Assembly: GCF_902497555.1 (NCBI RefSeq)
Contig: NZ_CABVGP010000001.1
Location: forward strand, 4,196,501 to 4,260,500
DNA from: Amycolatopsis camponoti
Lineage (GTDB): Bacteria; Actinomycetota; Actinomycetes; Mycobacteriales; Pseudonocardiaceae
Direction of reading: 5' to 3'
DNA length: 64,000 bases
Shown here: piece by piece, positions 35,288 to 45,531 of the stretch
Numbering within the stretch: the first letter of the stretch is position 1
Layout of the letters: the number at the start of each line of letters is the position of its first letter
Program-made: the position numbers and the translations under genes
The notes under the pieces: generated by a model
The model's input: the letters and a program-made list of their open reading frames with translations, nothing else
What the model was told of the DNA's origin: nothing
Databases searched by the model: none

Positions 35288-35884
35288 TCAGGCCGTGGCA
35301 GTGCGCTCGTGGGTGACGATGTGGTCGACGAAGCCGTAGGTGAGGGCTTCGTCGGCGTCGAACCAGCGGTCGCGGTCGGCGTCGGTGGTGATGCGTTCGA
35401 TGGTTTGGCCGGTCTGGGCGGCGGTGATCTGGGCGATGCGGTGCTTCATCTTGCCGAAGACGGCGGCCTGGATGGCGATGTCGGTGGCGGCGCCGCCGAT
35501 GCCGGCGGAGGGCTGGTGCATGACGATGCGGGTGTTGGGCAGGAGGTAGCGCTTTCCGGGGGTGCCCGAGGAGAGGAGGAACTGGCCCATGGAGGCGACG
35601 AAGCCGAGGCCCCAGGTGGAGACGTCGGGTTTGACGAGCTGCATGGTGTCGTAGATGGCCATGCCGGCGGTGACGGAGCCGCCGGGTGAGTTGATGTAGA
35701 AGGTGATGTCCTTCGCCGGGTCGTCGGCGGCGAGGAGGAGCAGCTGGGCGATGATCCGGTTGGCGACTTCGTCGGTGACTTCGGAGCCGAGGAAGACGAT
35801 GCGGTCGCGCAGGAGCTGCTGGTAGACCGATTCGTCGGAGGCTTGGCTCGGGGTGTGCATGTCGGGTAGGGCGAGAAGGGTCAT
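35288..35884 (-). CDS. clpP: Stand-alone ClpP-type serine protease subunit
   Basis: The 198-residue protein has the ClpP catalytic triad at canonical spacing: Ser98 in GFVASMGQFLL, His123 in IVMHQPSAG and Asp172 in TTDADRDRW. The handle-region motifs DITFYINSPGGSVTAG are intact. It lies between the GDSL hydrolase and mdh genes without a second clpP or clpX beside it, so it is probably an accessory paralogue rather than the clpP1P2 pair. The GVGQAASMG context of housekeeping ClpP is replaced by GLGFVASMG, as in Streptomyces ClpP3-like proteins. It needs an AAA partner to degrade folded proteins. Confidence 0.93.
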   Translation of the reverse strand: MTLLALPDMHTPSQASDESVYQQLLRDRIVFLGSEVTDEVANRIIAQLLLLAADDPAKDITFYINSPGGSVTAGMAIYDTMQLVKPDVSTWGLGFVASMGQFLLSSGTPGKRYLLPNTRIVMHQPSAGIGGAATDIAIQAAVFGKMKHRIAQITAAQTGQTIERITTDADRDRWFDADEALTYGFVDHIVTHERTATA

Positions 35885-35953
35885 GGGGCGACGGTAGGGC
35901 GGTGGCTCCGGTGGGCGGGGCGGGTTTCGCTGTGGGCGTGTGGTGTTCGCGGG

Positions 35954-36002
35954 ACGCGAAAAAGGGCCGCCGTCCGGTGTGGACGGCGGCCCTTTTTCGC
36001 GT
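35954..36002 (-). terminator. Intrinsic terminator of mdh
   Basis: A perfect 22-base stem (35954-35975 with 35981-36002) around GGTGT, with A and T runs near the base of the stem. It begins seven bases after the mdh stop on the minus strand. The stem core GGGCCGCCGTCC is very GC-rich. It should also stop transcripts from the opposite side. Confidence 0.9.
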
Positions 36003-36008
36003 GGTGGC

Positions 36009-37676
<1,668 letters not shown>

Positions 37677-37706
37677 TTGTCGCATCGAACCGGAAGGGGA
37701 AGTGCG

Positions 37707-38111
37707 ATGAGCATCGAAGAGCAGGTCCGCGAGTTCGGCCGGGTCTGGGCCGCGGCGGAGGAGCGCGGGGACACCGAGGCCCTGGCCGGCCTGGCCGCCG
37801 ACGGTTTCCGCCTGGTCGGCCCGCTCGGCTTCGTCCTGGACCGCGACCAGTGGCTGGCGCGCTACAGCGGTGGCGACCTCGTCACGGAGAAGCTGGACTG
37901 GGAAGAGGTCGAGGTCCGCGACTTCGGCACGACCGCCATCGCGATCGGCGTGCACGACCAGGTCGCGAAGCACCGGGGCAACCCGGTGAACGGGCGGTTC
38001 CGCGCCACGCACGTGCTGGTCCGCGGCGACGACCGCTGGCGCCTGGCGAGCATCCACCTGAGCCCGATCGGCGGCCCGCCGCCGTTCGCGGCGGGCGGGG
38101 CCGCGCGATGA
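37707..38111 (+). CDS. NTF2-like (SnoaL-like) protein
   Basis: A 134-residue protein with an NTF2-like cone fold pattern (VREFGRVWAAAEERGDTEAL, LAADGFRLVGPLGFVLDRDQ, VLVRGDDRWRLASIHLSPIG). Such domains serve as isomerases, hydrolases or ligand binders. ATG 37707 follows GGAAGGGG. First gene of the MarR-controlled operon; its end overlaps the VOC gene by ATGA. Ligand unknown; its neighbours suggest detoxification of a small organic compound. Confidence 0.85.
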   Translation: MSIEEQVREFGRVWAAAEERGDTEALAGLAADGFRLVGPLGFVLDRDQWLARYSGGDLVTEKLDWEEVEVRDFGTTAIAIGVHDQVAKHRGNPVNGRFRATHVLVRGDDRWRLASIHLSPIGGPPPFAAGGAAR

Positions 38112-38485
38112 GCGTCGAACTGAACCACACCATCGTGTGCGTTACCGACCGGGAGAAGTCGGCGGAGTTCCTCGCCGGGATCCTGGGCCTGCGGACCGAG
38201 CCGGTCGACGGGCCGTTCGTACCGATCCGGCTCGCGAACGGCGTCACGCTCGACTACCTGCGTGTGGATCGCGTGACGAGCCAGCACTACGCGTTCCTGG
38301 TCGGCGACGACGAGTTCGACGCCGCGCTGGCGCGGATCGAGGCGGCCGGCGTCACCTACTGGGCCGACCCCTTCCACGAGCGGGCCGGCGAGGTCAACGA
38401 CCTGAACGGCGGCCGCGGGATCTACTTCGAGGATCCCGACGGCCACAACCTGGAACTGCTCACGAGGGGGCAGCCGTGCGGGTGA
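38108..38485 (+). CDS. VOC (glyoxalase/dioxygenase-fold) protein
   Basis: A 125-residue vicinal-oxygen-chelate protein: LNHTIVCVTDREKSAEFLAG at the start, His in TSQHYAFLVGDDEF and the metal-ligand Glu region YFEDPDGHNLELLTR. These residues fit the His-His-Glu metal site of VOC enzymes (glyoxalase, dioxygenase or thiol-transferase types). It overlaps the NTF2-like gene by four bases and the F420 oxidoreductase gene by ten. Confidence 0.9.
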   Translation: MSVELNHTIVCVTDREKSAEFLAGILGLRTEPVDGPFVPIRLANGVTLDYLRVDRVTSQHYAFLVGDDEFDAALARIEAAGVTYWADPFHERAGEVNDLNGGRGIYFEDPDGHNLELLTRGQPCG

Positions 38486-39330
38486 GCATCGGAGTCACGG
38501 ACTTCTCGTGGCCGGACAAGCTGACGGACGAACTGGCGACCATCGCCGTGGCGGCCGACGACGCCGGGCTGGACACGCTGTGGGTGGCCGACCACCTCCT
38601 GCAGGCCGACCCGTACAGCACGCCGGATTCGGCGATGCTCGAGGCGTACACGACGCTGGGGTTCCTGGCCGCGCGGACCGGCCGGATCGGGCTGGGCACG
38701 ATGGTCTCGGCGGTGACGTTCCGGCCGCCCGCGCTCCTGATCAAGGCGGTCACGACGCTCGACGTCCTTTCCGGCGGGCGGGCGCGCTTCGGGATCGGCG
38801 CCGGGCACCACGACGGCGAGGCTCGGGCGATGGGCCTGCCGTTCCCGCCCGCGGGTGAGCGCTTCGAGCGGATGGAGGAGACCGTCCGGCTGGCGCTGCG
38901 GATGTGGTCGGGGGACGAGTCGGCGTTCGAAGGGGAGCACTACCGCCTGGACCGTCCGACCGGGATTCCGCGGCCGGTGCGGCGCCCGAAGGTGCTGATC
39001 GGTGGGGCGGGTGAGCGCAAGACGCTGCGGCTGGTCGCGCGGTACGCCGACGCGTGCAACGTGTTCGACATCCCGGACGGTGGGAAGACGGTGCGGCACA
39101 AGCTGTCCGTGCTGGCCCGCCACTGCGAGGACGTGGGGCGGCCGTACGGGGAGATCGAGAAGACGATCAGCACACGGTTGTCGCCCGGTGAGTCCGCGGA
39201 GTCGTTCGCGCGGCGGTGTGCGGAGTTCGCGGCGTGGGGCATCGAGCACGCGGTCGTGATCACGGCGGGACCGTGGTCGGCGGCGGGGGTCGCGACGCTG
39301 GGGCGGGCCGCGGGCCTGCTGGCGGGGTGA
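38476..39330 (+). CDS. F420-dependent LLM-class oxidoreductase
   Basis: The 284-residue protein is a luciferase-like F420 oxidoreductase (TLWVADHLLQADPYSTPDS, AARTGRIGLGTMVSAVTFRP, LSGGRARFGIGAGHHDGEA, RPKVLIGGAGERKTLRL). GTG 38476 follows GAGGGGGCAGCC and lies within the end of the VOC gene. Third gene of the MarR-regulated set. With the VOC and NTF2 partners, a redox transformation or detoxification of an electrophilic or aromatic compound is a reasonable guess, but no substrate is indicated. Confidence 0.9.
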   Translation: MRVSIGVTDFSWPDKLTDELATIAVAADDAGLDTLWVADHLLQADPYSTPDSAMLEAYTTLGFLAARTGRIGLGTMVSAVTFRPPALLIKAVTTLDVLSGGRARFGIGAGHHDGEARAMGLPFPPAGERFERMEETVRLALRMWSGDESAFEGEHYRLDRPTGIPRPVRRPKVLIGGAGERKTLRLVARYADACNVFDIPDGGKTVRHKLSVLARHCEDVGRPYGEIEKTISTRLSPGESAESFARRCAEFAAWGIEHAVVITAGPWSAAGVATLGRAAGLLAG

Positions 39331-39572
39331 AACGATCAAGCCCGGACGTCGCGGGGTGATCGCGGACGGCGGGCGGCGGTCCGGGGGCGCGAAATCGTTT
39401 TCCGGTCGTATTTCTTCGTGTTCGCGATAATGGCGGACCGAAATTATCGGTATACCGCGTGGCGGGACGGCAACTGCGTGTTGCTCCGTTCAGCGGGGTT
39501 TCGGACCATGATCGATTCGCTACCATGGTCGACGCCCCCGTACCCAATTCGAATGTATTGGGAAGGATTCCG

Positions 39573-40202
39573 ATGCTGTCTGCGGTCGTTGCTGCCGTAA
39601 TGGCGCTGTCCTCTGTGGTCACCCCGCATTCGTGGAACACTCCTCCGCCGCCCGACAAAATCGTCATCGACGTCGTGAACGCCAATGGCACGGGTTGTCC
39701 GGCCGGCACGTCGGCGGTCGCGGTGTCGCAGGACAACACGGCCTTCACCGTGACCTACAGTGCCTATACGGCGCTGGTCGGGGTCGGTGCCGGCCCGCTG
39801 GACGCCCGGAAGAACTGCCAGATCGGCCTGCGGGTGCACGTTCCGCAGGGGTTCACCTACGGAATCGCGCAGGCGGACTACCGCGGATTCGCCCACCTGG
39901 AACGCGGCGCGACAGGCCTGGAAAGAGCGAACTACTATTTCCAGGGCAATTCTCCGACGGCCTACATCCAGCATCCGTTGACGGGCGCGTTCGAGGACGA
40001 CTGGCATTTCACCGATTCCACGGAGGTGGGTGCCATCGTGTTCAAGCCGTGTGGTGAGGAACGCAATCTGAACATCAACACGGAATTGCGCGCCGCGGCC
40101 GGGACGTCGGATCCGAAGAAGACGACGAGCTACGTGACGATGGACTCGACCGACGGCAGCATCACGACGACGTACCACTTCGCGTGGCTGGTCTGCCCGT
40201 GA
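39573..40202 (+). CDS. Secreted DUF4360-family protein
   Basis: A 209-residue exported protein: signal peptide at residues 1-20 (MLSAVVAAVMALSSVVTPHS), then the DUF4360 pattern (VNANGTGCPAGTSAVAVSQD, FTVTYSAYTALVGVGAGPLD, ARKNCQIGLRVHVPQGFTYG) with four cysteines for likely disulfides. ATG 39573 follows GGAAGGATTCCG. The 240 bases upstream (39331-39572) contain no gene and are AT-richer, with weak promoter-like patches, and the gene uses AT-ending codons more often than its neighbours. Function unknown; DUF4360 is common among secreted actinobacterial and fungal proteins. Confidence 0.88.
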   Translation: MLSAVVAAVMALSSVVTPHSWNTPPPPDKIVIDVVNANGTGCPAGTSAVAVSQDNTAFTVTYSAYTALVGVGAGPLDARKNCQIGLRVHVPQGFTYGIAQADYRGFAHLERGATGLERANYYFQGNSPTAYIQHPLTGAFEDDWHFTDSTEVGAIVFKPCGEERNLNINTELRAAAGTSDPKKTTSYVTMDSTDGSITTTYHFAWLVCP

Positions 40203-40257
40203 TCGCGACACCGTGAGCAGCGGGGCGGCGCGGTGGCGAGCCGTGCCGCCCCGGCGG

Positions 40258-42351
40258 TCACTTCTTCGCGGGGGCGCGGGGATCGGTGGCCTGGACGTCG
40301 AAGACGCGGCCGAGGGAGACGAGGGCCTCGTCGAGGTGGCTGAGGCTGGAGAGGACGGCCCGGGTTTCGGCCTGCTCGATGCGGTCGGCGACCGGGGTGC
40401 CGTCGTCGCGCACGAGCGTGCCGGGTGTGGGGCCACCCGGCGCGTCGAGTGCTTTGCGCAGGACGTCGATGTTGGCCAGCAGCCGGTCGGTGAACTGGCG
40501 CAGGCGGTCGGCGCTGGCGCCGGTGAGCTGCCCGGGCTGGGCGCGGGCGGCGACGTGGCGGGCGCGGAAGGCGATGGTCTCCAGCGTGGTGAGCACGTGC
40601 CAGCCGTAGTCGCGGCGGGCGCTGCGCAGGTTGACCGGGTGGGTGAGCGGTTCGATGGTGGTGCGGACCTGTTCGACGGCGCGGTCGAGGTCGCGGGAGA
40701 GCTCGATGATGTTGACGTTCTGCTCGCCGGCGAGCAGGTCGCGGGCTCGCTCGAGGAATTCGGCCAGCTCGTCGAGCACGGCGGAGACGTCGTCGAGCAT
40801 GACCGAGCGGGTGCGGACCGGGACGATGACGACGGCGGCGAGGATGCCCGCGGCGGCACCGACCGCGGTTTCGGCGACGCGGATCCAGAGCACTTCGAAG
40901 CTGAACGTGCCGAGCAGGCTGTAGAGCAGGCCGAGCATGCTGGTGATGAAGAACGCCATCACCACCTGGGAGACGCGGGCGGTGTAGACCATCCCGAACA
41001 CGCAGACCAGGATCAGCGCGAGCGTGGCCGGGATGCTGCCGGCGACCAGCAGGGCCAGCAGGACACCGCCGACGATGCCGATGAGGGTGCCGCCGAGGCG
41101 GCGGACGCCCTTGACGAAGGTGGCGCCGGCGCTGGAGGCGCCGATGAACACGACGAAGACCGTGAGGACGGCCCAGTACCAGCGCTGGTGCGAGACGAGC
41201 TCACCCCCGAGCACCGCCAGCCCGCCGCCGACGACGGCTTGGATGGCGCTGCGGGTCTGGTTGTCGTAGGCGAACTTCGGCGCCGGTTCGTCCTCGCCGT
41301 TGTCCTCGTTCTCGAGCGGGTCCGGAGCGGATTCGGGGGCGGCGGCGCGCTGGGCGCGGTCGTCGGCGAGCGCGAGTTCGGCGAGCGCCTTGCGGACGCC
41401 GTCGCCGGGAGCGGCGTGTTCGTCGATGCGGCTGCCTTCGACGAGCATACGGCTGTACTCGCCGGTCTGGCTGATCAACGGGAGCTCGCGCGGGTCGCGT
41501 TCCATGAGGGCGCGGAAGCGGGCGAGCCGGGCGATGAGGTCGTCGCGGACGTCGGTGGTGAGCTCGTCGGAGCAGGTGCGCTGGACGGTGATCGCGAGCC
41601 ACTGGAGGGCGAGCTCCACCTCGATGGCGCGGCGGCGCAGGCGGTCGGCGGCACGGGCGTCGACGACGTCGGGGGCGGCGTCCTCGATGAGGAGGACGCA
41701 CTCGTGGAGCCGGGCCAAGGCGCTGCGCAGCTGCTTGCGGGTGCGTTCGCTGCCGCCCACGGCGAGGTGGGCCTCGGCGGCGCGGACGACGGCGGCTAGG
41801 CGGGCGCGGAAGGCGCGGCGAACGCGCAGGAACTCGGCTTCGGCGTTGTGGCGCAGCAGGACGAACCGGACGACGGCGTTGGCGAGCACGCCGACGCCGA
41901 GGGCGATCAGCAGCTGCGGGACCTGCGCGAGGTGGGCCTGCAGGAACATCGGGAAGAAGAACAGGAAGAAGCCGATCGAGCCGAGCGCGGTGCCGCGGGG
42001 GCCGAAGCGCTGGGCGTAGACGGCGACGAAGATCAGCAGGACGAACACGATGCTGTCCATCGGCGGCAGCGCGGAGCCGAGGCTGGCGACGGTGATGGAC
42101 GCGGCCCCGGTGAGGAACGCGAGCACGAGGGTGACGGCCTGGCCGCCGGGTGCCGGGTCGTTGACGGTGAACGCCGTCATCATCGCGGCGATGGCGCCGA
42201 CCAGCATCACGGTGAGCGGGAAGTGCGCGGGCAGCAACGCGGCCACGGCGAGGATGATGCCGAGGACCGCGGAGCCGGCCAGCCGCAGCCGGACCAGGCC
42301 GGGGTCGGCGGCCGCCAGCCGGTCGAGGGCGGCGGTGCGGAAGTGGTTCAT
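40258..42351 (-). CDS. FUSC-family integral membrane transporter
   Basis: The 697-residue protein has two clusters of membrane helices (residues about 25-165 and about 385-520) separated by long charged soluble segments, the architecture of FUSC/YccS/aromatic-acid-exporter-like proteins (AaeB, ArAE_2). The start ATG 42351 overlaps the stop of the cytoplasmic GH92 gene (ATGA). Family members export aromatic acids or similar compounds; the substrate is unknown here. The translational coupling to an alpha-mannosidase is unusual. Confidence 0.85.
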   Translation of the reverse strand: MNHFRTAALDRLAAADPGLVRLRLAGSAVLGIILAVAALLPAHFPLTVMLVGAIAAMMTAFTVNDPAPGGQAVTLVLAFLTGAASITVASLGSALPPMDSIVFVLLIFVAVYAQRFGPRGTALGSIGFFLFFFPMFLQAHLAQVPQLLIALGVGVLANAVVRFVLLRHNAEAEFLRVRRAFRARLAAVVRAAEAHLAVGGSERTRKQLRSALARLHECVLLIEDAAPDVVDARAADRLRRRAIEVELALQWLAITVQRTCSDELTTDVRDDLIARLARFRALMERDPRELPLISQTGEYSRMLVEGSRIDEHAAPGDGVRKALAELALADDRAQRAAAPESAPDPLENEDNGEDEPAPKFAYDNQTRSAIQAVVGGGLAVLGGELVSHQRWYWAVLTVFVVFIGASSAGATFVKGVRRLGGTLIGIVGGVLLALLVAGSIPATLALILVCVFGMVYTARVSQVVMAFFITSMLGLLYSLLGTFSFEVLWIRVAETAVGAAAGILAAVVIVPVRTRSVMLDDVSAVLDELAEFLERARDLLAGEQNVNIIELSRDLDRAVEQVRTTIEPLTHPVNLRSARRDYGWHVLTTLETIAFRARHVAARAQPGQLTGASADRLRQFTDRLLANIDVLRKALDAPGGPTPGTLVRDDGTPVADRIEQAETRAVLSSLSHLDEALVSLGRVFDVQATDPRAPAKK

Positions 42352-45300
42352 CGGGCGAGCAGCTCCCACTGGGCGAGGGTGGCGCGGCGGCCGTGGGTGG
42401 CGGTGATCCGCAGCCGGTAGTGCGGGTGGGCGGCCGGGGTGGCGAGCGCGAAGGGCCGGGTCTGGCGGCGCCAGCGGAACAGCTCGCCGTGGCGTTCGTC
42501 CAGTGTGGACCAGGTTTCGCCGTCGTCGGAGCCTTCGAGGACCCAGGCGCTGGGGTCGCCGCCGCGGGCGCCGGAGGTGAGCGTGTACAGCGTGACTTCG
42601 CGAGGCTCGCCGGTGACGGTGAACTCGATCGCCGGGGTGGCGCCGCGGAAGGTGACCTGGGTGCGGGTGGTGTCGTCGAAGAGCGCGTCGAGGTTCTTGG
42701 CGTCCTCACTGGTGGCGGTGCCGGTCAGGTCGGACACCGGTGCGGGGTGCTCGGCGGGTGGCGGCGGGGCGCCCCAGCCGGTCGGTTCGGTGGTGAGGTC
42801 GAAGACCAGTTCGGCGCCGCCGGCCAGGGTGGCGTGGGCGATGGTCGTGGCGTCGTGCGGTTCGCCGTCGACGGTGAGGCCGCGGACGTAGACGGTCTCG
42901 TCCGTGTTGCCGGGGGCGCGGATGACGAGCGTCTTGCCTTCGCCCAGGTGCACGGTCGCCTTCTCGAACAGCGGCGAGCCGATCGAGTAGCGCGGGCTGC
43001 CGACGGCGAGGGGGTAGAAGCCGAGGGCGCCGAACACCCACCACGCGGACATCTCGCCGTTGTCCTCGTCGCCGGGGTAGCCCTGGCCGAGCTCGCTGCC
43101 GAGGTAGAGGCGGCGGAGGACCTCGCGCACGACGCGCTGGGCCTTCGCGGGCGCGCCGGCGAGGTTGTAGATGTAGGGGATGTGGTGCGAGGGCTGGTTG
43201 GAGTGGCCGTACTGGCCCATGCGGACGTCGCGGGCTTCGGTCATCTCGTGGATGAGGCCGCCGTACGCGCCGGGGCGCCGCCCGGTCTCGGGGGTGGCGA
43301 AGAACTCGTCGAGCTTGGCTTCGAGGCCGGCGTTGCCGCCGTGCAGCGCCGCGAGGCCCGGGCCGTCGTGCGGTGCGGTGAAGGCCGTGTTCCACGCGTT
43401 GGTCTCGACGAAGTCGCCGCCCCACGCGGCCGGGTCGTAGCCCTCGGGCGCGAACTTGCGGCTGCCGTCGCGGTTGCGGCCCTGGAAGAAGCCGATCTTC
43501 GGGTCGAAGTGGTGAACGTAGTGCTTCGCGCGCTCGCGGAAGTAGGCGGCGTAGTCGGCGTACGTCCTCGCCCGCTGCCCGGAGCTTTCCCGGGAAAGCT
43601 CCGCGGAGAGGTTGGCGAGGCCGAAGTCGTTGATGCAGCCTTCGAGCGCCCACGAGAGTCCTTCGTGGACGGACGTCGGGGTGTAGCCGAGGAAGATCGA
43701 CCGGTCGAGGCCCTTGCGGCCGACCGAGCGGTGCGGCGGGGTGACGGTGGCGTTCTTCAGCGCCGCGTCGTAGGCGGCCTCGACGTCGAAGTTGCGGACG
43801 CCCTTGAGGTAGGCGTCGGCGAAGGCGACGTCGGAGCTGGTGCCGGTCATCAGGTCCGCGTAGCCGGGTGAGGACCAGCGGGAGATCCAGCCGCCTTCGC
43901 GGTACTGCTGGACGAACCCGTCGACCATCCGGCCGCAGTGCGCCGGGGTGAGCAGCGCGTAGGCGGGCCAGGTGGTGCGGTAGGTGTCCCAGAAGCCGTT
44001 GTTGACGTACAGCTCGCCGTCGACGACCTTCGCGCCGGTGCGCCGGCGGGTGCTCGGCCACCGCCGGGGCACCACCGGGCTGGCGTGCCGGATGCCCTTC
44101 TCGGTGTTCTCGTGCGCGACGTTCGGGTACAGGAACAGCCGGTACAGGTTCGAGTAGAGCGTCGTCCGCTGGTCCTCGGTGGCGCCTTCGACCTCGACGC
44201 GGCCGAGCTGCTCCTGCCAGAGGGCGCGTGCCTGGTCGCGGACCTGCTCGAACGTCGTCCCGGCGGGGATCTCCAGCTCGAGGTTGCGCTTGGCCTGCGC
44301 GAGGCTGATCAGCGACGTCGCGATCCGCAGCGTCGCGTCGGGACCGTCGAACTCGAAGTAGCCCGAGACGCGCCGCCACGGCGGGACCCGGACCTTGGCG
44401 CCGCGGGTGGCCGGGGCGTCGGTCACCCCGTAGAAGAACATCCGGCGCGCGCCGGCGGACAGGCGGCTGCGGACCCGGGTGTACCCGGCGATCACGCCGG
44501 TGTCGGCGTTCAGGCGGAGGCGGCCGCGGTTGGCGACGTTGTCGAACAGCAGCCAGCCGTGCTTGTCGGGGAACGTGAACCGCAGGATCGCCGCGTGGGA
44601 GGTCGGCGCGAGGTCGGCGGTCATGCCGTTGGCGAACCGGACGCCGTAGTGGTGCGGCGAGTCGGTCTCGTCCTCGTGGGAGAAGGCCAGGGCGCGCTTG
44701 CGGCGGTGGCGCTCGACCGGGCCGGTGCCGGGCATGACGTGGAAGGTGTGCCGGTCGCCCATCCACGGGCTGGGCTGGTGGCTCAGCGCCAGTGCCTGCA
44801 GCGCCGGGCGGTTTTCGGCGTCGTTGTGGCGGTGGTAGGAGTAGATCCAGTTGGTGACGCCGGCGTCGGTGACCGGGGTCCAGAAGTTGAACCCGTGCGG
44901 CACCGCCGTCGCGGGGAAGTTGTTGCCGCGGGAGAAGTCGCCGCTGGAGTGCGTGCCGCGGGTGGTGCGGACGAAGTCGACCGGGTCCCTGGACGGCTCG
45001 GGGCGTTCGGCGACGCGGACGTCGTCGATCCACCCGGTGATCTCCTCGCCGGGCGACGCCGTCCGCAGCACGACGCGGCTGATCCGGCGGCCCGCGAACG
45101 CCCCGAGCGGGCGCCGGACGAGGTTCCACTGGTCCACCCACAGCGTCTTGTCGTCCACCGGGTCGAAGCCGGCGGTCGTGCCGTCGGCGAACTCGACGTC
45201 GAGGGCGACCCGGGTGGCGTGGTAGGCGGGGATCTCCCCGTCGGACCGGGGGAAGACCACATAGGACAGCTCGGTGTGCCCGGTGACCGGGACATCGAGG

Positions 45301-45473
45301 TCGAACAGGACACTGCGCGGGCGGTCGGTGTAGCGCAGGGCCTTGGCCCCGGTGAAGCCGACGCCGGTCTTGGCCGTGGGGGAGCGGTCCGGGCCGCTGT
45401 CGACCGTCAGGGCGGAGTCCACCGGCTGCGGGTCACCGGTTTCGAAAGACGAGAAGAACACGGCGTCGGACAT
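42348..45473 (-). CDS. GH92 alpha-mannosidase without signal peptide
   Basis: A 1041-residue GH92 enzyme: N-terminal jelly-roll region (about 1-190), GH92 beta-sandwich and (alpha/alpha)6 catalytic domains with RGNNFPATAVPHGFNFWTPV, GTSSDVAFADAYLKGV, GQYGHSNQPSHHIPYIYN and GYPGDEDNGEMSAWWVFGAL, and a C-terminal F5/8-type domain. GH92 enzymes are calcium-dependent exo-mannosidases acting on alpha-1,2/1,3-mannosides. No signal peptide precedes MSDAVFFSSFETGDPQ, so under this start it is cytoplasmic. It is a paralogue of the large secreted GH92 enzyme 1 kb away. It is coupled by ATGA to the FUSC transporter. Confidence 0.92.
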   Translation of the reverse strand: MSDAVFFSSFETGDPQPVDSALTVDSGPDRSPTAKTGVGFTGAKALRYTDRPRSVLFDLDVPVTGHTELSYVVFPRSDGEIPAYHATRVALDVEFADGTTAGFDPVDDKTLWVDQWNLVRRPLGAFAGRRISRVVLRTASPGEEITGWIDDVRVAERPEPSRDPVDFVRTTRGTHSSGDFSRGNNFPATAVPHGFNFWTPVTDAGVTNWIYSYHRHNDAENRPALQALALSHQPSPWMGDRHTFHVMPGTGPVERHRRKRALAFSHEDETDSPHHYGVRFANGMTADLAPTSHAAILRFTFPDKHGWLLFDNVANRGRLRLNADTGVIAGYTRVRSRLSAGARRMFFYGVTDAPATRGAKVRVPPWRRVSGYFEFDGPDATLRIATSLISLAQAKRNLELEIPAGTTFEQVRDQARALWQEQLGRVEVEGATEDQRTTLYSNLYRLFLYPNVAHENTEKGIRHASPVVPRRWPSTRRRTGAKVVDGELYVNNGFWDTYRTTWPAYALLTPAHCGRMVDGFVQQYREGGWISRWSSPGYADLMTGTSSDVAFADAYLKGVRNFDVEAAYDAALKNATVTPPHRSVGRKGLDRSIFLGYTPTSVHEGLSWALEGCINDFGLANLSAELSRESSGQRARTYADYAAYFRERAKHYVHHFDPKIGFFQGRNRDGSRKFAPEGYDPAAWGGDFVETNAWNTAFTAPHDGPGLAALHGGNAGLEAKLDEFFATPETGRRPGAYGGLIHEMTEARDVRMGQYGHSNQPSHHIPYIYNLAGAPAKAQRVVREVLRRLYLGSELGQGYPGDEDNGEMSAWWVFGALGFYPLAVGSPRYSIGSPLFEKATVHLGEGKTLVIRAPGNTDETVYVRGLTVDGEPHDATTIAHATLAGGAELVFDLTTEPTGWGAPPPPAEHPAPVSDLTGTATSEDAKNLDALFDDTTRTQVTFRGATPAIEFTVTGEPREVTLYTLTSGARGGDPSAWVLEGSDDGETWSTLDERHGELFRWRRQTRPFALATPAAHPHYRLRITATHGRRATLAQWELLAR

Positions 45474-45531
45474 GCGCACACCGTATCGGCCGAACGGCGT
45501 AGCGTGTGCTCGACGCGGGGGGAGGTGCCCG

